Source: Chloroflexota bacterium
Lineage (GTDB): Bacteria > Chloroflexota > Dehalococcoidia > UBA1151 > TMED-70
NCBI GenBank assembly: GCA_002711965.1
Contig: PASM01000026.1
Coordinates: 5,911-14,539 of the forward strand
DNA: 8,629 nt
Direction: 5' to 3'
Part shown: positions 6,979 to 8,629 of the stretch, piece by piece
Layout: every line of letters begins with the position of its first letter
Numbering within the stretch: position 1 is the first letter of the stretch
The notes under the pieces: generated by a model
Databases searched by the model: none
Seen by the model: the letters and a program-made list of their open reading frames with translations, nothing else
Told to the model about the DNA's origin: nothing
Program-made: the position numbers and the translations under genes

Positions 6979-7245
6979 ATGGTTCAAAAAAAATCTAAAA
7001 AGAACGATTCTTCTGAAGAAAATGTTATAGAACCTTGTCCAGCATCTAAAGATGGATCAGCATGTCACTGGGTGATTGACCCTCCAAATGGACCTGTTTC
7101 ATCAGGAAAATGTAAAAAATGTGGAGAATCCAAAGAATTTAAGAATTCTGTAGAATTCTCTTCTTGGTACGGTTCAAAATCAGACTTTGATGATAAGAAA
7201 AAATCTGGTAAATCTAAAGATAAATCTAAAGATAAATCTAAATAA
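6979..7245 (+). CDS. Small zinc-ribbon protein with a basic KSKD-repeat tail
   Basis: This 88-residue protein has a short charged N-terminus, a compact core and a lysine-rich tail. The core holds Cys20, Cys29, His30, Cys45 and Cys48 (the last two as CKKCG), enough for one zinc site, around the conserved-looking HWVIDPPNGPVSSGKCKKCG stretch at 30-49, then an aromatic SSWYG at 61-65. I recall similar short proteins in Chloroflexota and Actinobacteria, with no experimentally defined role that I know of. The tail from about residue 73 is Lys/Ser/Asp with three KSKD-like units that could contact nucleic acid or another acidic partner, which is inference. The stop lies two bases before the SDR start, so the pair is likely coupled. 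No signal peptide or membrane segment is seen. Confidence 0.75.
   Translation: MVQKKSKKNDSSEENVIEPCPASKDGSACHWVIDPPNGPVSSGKCKKCGESKEFKNSVEFSSWYGSKSDFDDKKKSGKSKDKSKDKSK
7210..7242 (+). repeat. Tandem 12-bp repeat (2.75 copies) at the zinc-ribbon gene end
   Basis: The unit AAATCTAAAGAT occurs perfectly at 7210-7221 and 7222-7233, with nine more bases at 7234-7242. It encodes the KSKDKSKDKSK end of the small zinc-ribbon protein and stops at its TAA. Because the unit is a multiple of three, gain or loss would change only tail length. Confidence 0.9.
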
Positions 7246-7247
7246 AT

Positions 7248-8024
7248 ATGGATCTTGGCATAAAAAATAAAACCGCCCTTATCACTGGAGGATCTAGAGG
7301 TTTGGGTTTAGCATCCGCTATTTCTTTAGCTAAAGAGGGAGTTAATTTAGTTATATGTGCTCGTTCTAAGGAAGATCTACTGAATGCTGAAAAAACTTTA
7401 CAACAATATGGTGTAAATGTAACTTCTTTGGTTCAAGAATTATCTGATGAAAAATCTGTTACTGAATTTTATAATAAAGTAAAATCAAACGACTCTCAAA
7501 TAGATATACTTGTCAACAATGTAGGAGGAAGTCTAGGCACTTCTTCTTTAGTTAAATCTAAACTTAAAGATTTTCAAAAAGTTATGGATATCAATACTTG
7601 GGTTGCAATCAGTCTTTCAAAAATATTTGTAGAAGATATGATAAGTAATGGCTGGGGTAGAATTATAAACATTGCATCTATTTATGGTAGAGAGCATGGT
7701 GGATCTGCTCCATATATGGCAGCAAAAGCTGCTCTTATTGCCGCTACAAAACATACAGCAATTGATCTGGCTAAAACTGGTGTTACAGCTAATTGCATAG
7801 CTCCTGGCTCAATAAAACATGAAAAAGGAAGCTGGGAAAAGTTTGTAGACAACAATACTGAAGAAGTAGTTGAAAAATTTATCGATCAAAACCTACCTAT
7901 GGGAAAATTTGGATATCCTGAAGCAGTAGGTGATACGGTAGCTTTCCTTGCATCAAAAAATTCAGAAATGATTTTAGGCACATGCCTTAATGTAGATGGT
8001 GGACAATCAAATAGTTTGTTCTAA
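7248..8024 (+). CDS. Short-chain dehydrogenase/reductase (SDR) family oxidoreductase
   Basis: The 258-residue protein has the length and full motif set of a classical SDR, a cytoplasmic NAD(P)H-dependent oxidoreductase. The Rossmann dinucleotide loop is TGGSRGLG at 13-20, the NNVGG at 90-94 replaces the usual NNAG, and the catalytic set is Asn116 in DINTW, Ser144 in NIASIYG, Tyr156 and Lys160 in YMAAK. The IAPGSI at 184-189 and the C-terminal GTCLNVDGGQS are also typical. Arg39 in the CARS stretch at 37-40, after the second beta strand, suggests NADP preference (inference). Closest relatives in style are 3-oxoacyl-ACP reductase-like enzymes, but the substrate cannot be read. The ATG follows the zinc-ribbon stop by two bases with no separate ribosome site. 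It converges on rplL, 29 bases apart, with no clear terminator hairpin between them. Confidence 0.93.
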   Translation: MDLGIKNKTALITGGSRGLGLASAISLAKEGVNLVICARSKEDLLNAEKTLQQYGVNVTSLVQELSDEKSVTEFYNKVKSNDSQIDILVNNVGGSLGTSSLVKSKLKDFQKVMDINTWVAISLSKIFVEDMISNGWGRIINIASIYGREHGGSAPYMAAKAALIAATKHTAIDLAKTGVTANCIAPGSIKHEKGSWEKFVDNNTEEVVEKFIDQNLPMGKFGYPEAVGDTVAFLASKNSEMILGTCLNVDGGQSNSLF

Positions 8025-8053
8025 TTATCCACCAAAAAATACAAAATAATTTT

Positions 8054-8443
8054 CTAAGAAATTTCTACGCTTGCACCTGATGCTTCAACCTTAGTTTTGA
8101 TTTCACCAGATTCATCTTTAGAAACACCTTCTTTAATTGGCTTAGGTGCAGATTCAACTAAATCTTTAGCTTCTTTCAAGCCTAAAGCAGTTACTTCTCT
8201 TACTGCTTTAATAACAGCTATCTTATTTGCTCCAACCTCTTTAAGAGTAACTGTGAATTCAGTTTTTTCTTCTCCTCCACCAGCATCTCCGCCAGCATCT
8301 CCGCCAGCTGCAGGTGCTGCTACAGCAACAGGTGCTGCCGCACTTACTCCAAACTCTTCTTCAAGAGCTTTTACAACTTCAGCTAAATCAAGTACTGACA
8401 TTTGCTTAATTTCTTCAATTAATTCATCCTTAGATAATGCCAT
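8054..8443 (-). CDS. rplL: 50S ribosomal protein L7/L12
   Basis: This 129-residue protein is ribosomal stalk protein L7/L12, present as dimers on L10 and recruiting translation factors. The N-terminal dimerisation domain is 1-33 ([18 protein letters not shown]), followed by an Ala/Pro/Gly hinge at 34-58 and the C-terminal factor-binding domain at 59-129 with [20 protein letters not shown] and [14 protein letters not shown], all near consensus. The hinge contains a doubled GGDA block. An AGGAG ribosome site at 8450-8454, six bases from the ATG, supports the start. It lies 34 bases after the upstream gene's stop, the usual rplJ-rplL order. The unit ends here: the next gene is a convergent SDR, so rpoB does not follow directly. 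The stop is TAG. Confidence 0.98.
   Translation of the reverse strand: MALSKDELIEEIKQMSVLDLAEVVKALEEEFGVSAAAPVAVAAPAAGGDAGGDAGGGEEKTEFTVTLKEVGANKIAVIKAVREVTALGLKEAKDLVESAPKPIKEGVSKDESGEIKTKVEASGASVEIS
8283..8306 (-). repeat. Doubled 12-bp unit in the rplL hinge
   Basis: The plus-strand unit GCATCTCCGCCA is present twice without change at 8283-8294 and 8295-8306, with a degenerate third copy on the 8271-8282 side. On the coding strand it gives the repeated GGDA of the flexible L7/L12 hinge, so the in-frame repeat alters linker length rather than the folded domains. Confidence 0.85.
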
Positions 8444-8477
8444 ATTTTTCTCCTTTTTTTTATTTGCTTTTTTTTAT

Positions 8478-8629
8478 TTATTTTTTATTATCTTCTTCAG
8501 CCGGTGCTTCTACAGCAGGTTCTTCAGCTGGTGCTTCTGCTTCTACAGCAGGTTCTTCAGCTGGTGCTTCTGCTTCTACAGCAGGTTCTTCAGCCGGTGC
8601 TTCTGCTTCTACAGCAGGTTCTTCAGCTG
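8478..8629 (-). CDS. rplJ: C-terminal end of ribosomal protein L10, acidic repeat tail (partial)
   Basis: Only the last 49 codons are in view, ending at a TAA at 8478-8480; the 5' part lies outside the window. Every visible residue belongs to a low-complexity Ala/Glu/Pro tail with the 11-residue unit AEEPAVEAEAP three times, a shortened AEEPAVEAP, then AEEDNKK. The assignment to L10 comes from position, since rplJ normally directly precedes rplL, and from the known occurrence of Ala/Glu-rich L10 tails in some actinobacterial and related genomes. No folded L10 domain can be checked here. L10 anchors L7/L12 dimers to the ribosome through helices upstream of such a tail, and the tail's role is unknown. 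The acidic, proline-spaced sequence should be disordered. Confidence 0.75.
   Translation of the reverse strand, partial: AEEPAVEAEAPAEEPAVEAEAPAEEPAVEAEAPAEEPAVEAPAEEDNKK
8493..8629 (-). repeat. Tandem 33-bp coding repeat in the rplJ tail
   Basis: On the reverse strand three 33-base units lie at 8627-8595, 8594-8562 and 8561-8529, then a 27-base unit missing GCAGAA at 8528-8502, and a nine-base GCTGAAGAA start of another at 8501-8493. The copies differ only at the third base of the last Pro codon (CCG or CCA). The array continues past the window edge, so total copy number is unknown. Near-identity at the DNA level points to recent expansion or ongoing slippage. Confidence 0.95.

Noticed and set aside
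8025..8053. Possible bidirectional terminator between the SDR gene and rplL
   Set aside because: The AAAATAATTTT palindrome leaves no usable loop and has no GC stem.
8493..8629. CRISPR-like array
   Set aside because: The repeats are directly adjacent, in frame, spacer-free and encode an Ala/Glu/Pro protein tail.

Overview
The window comes from an AT-rich bacterial genome (roughly 30% GC by eye) with short intergenic gaps, TAATG-type gene coupling and Asn/Lys-rich proteins, the style of a streamlined, probably marine bacterium. The exact lineage cannot be fixed from one window. A Chloroflexota (SAR202/Dehalococcoidia-like) or marine actinobacterial origin is my low-confidence inference. It rests on the very long FtsX-type permease with an RNIPRRK entry, the short zinc-ribbon protein carrying a 'HW..DPPNGP..SGKCKKCG' core, a ribosomal L10 with an acidic Ala/Glu/Pro tail, and an L10-L7/L12 unit not followed by rpoB.

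Layout. Positions 1-1336 (minus strand) hold a tight three-gene cassette read right to left: a TM1367-type cyclophilin-fold protein, a TenA-family aminopyrimidine aminohydrolase with an intact active site, and a cupin protein cut by the window edge. Positions 1398-2057 (plus) hold a MobA-like nucleotidyltransferase, divergent from the cassette and convergent with the next unit. Positions 2063-6177 (minus) encode a two-gene ABC transporter: a LolD/MacB-type ATPase and a 1145-residue permease with two FtsX halves around an extra central membrane block, the two genes overlapping by one base. Positions 6331-8024 (plus) hold a histidine phosphatase, a small zinc-ribbon protein and an SDR oxidoreductase, the last two nearly touching. 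Positions 8054-8629 (minus) hold rplL and the 3' end of the upstream gene, almost certainly rplJ, whose tail is a tandem 33-bp repeat.

How the genes work together. The ATPase and permease form one exporter or envelope-lipid/lipoprotein-type machine of unknown substrate. L10 and L7/L12 form the ribosomal stalk. TenA suggests thiamine-pyrimidine salvage; its two partners are not standard thiamine genes, so the cassette is the most interesting functional question here. The other genes look like ordinary housekeeping or metabolism. I see no CRISPR, RNA gene, insertion sequence, phage gene or recognisable defence system. No stretch over about 300 bases lacks a gene; the largest gap is 6178-6330.
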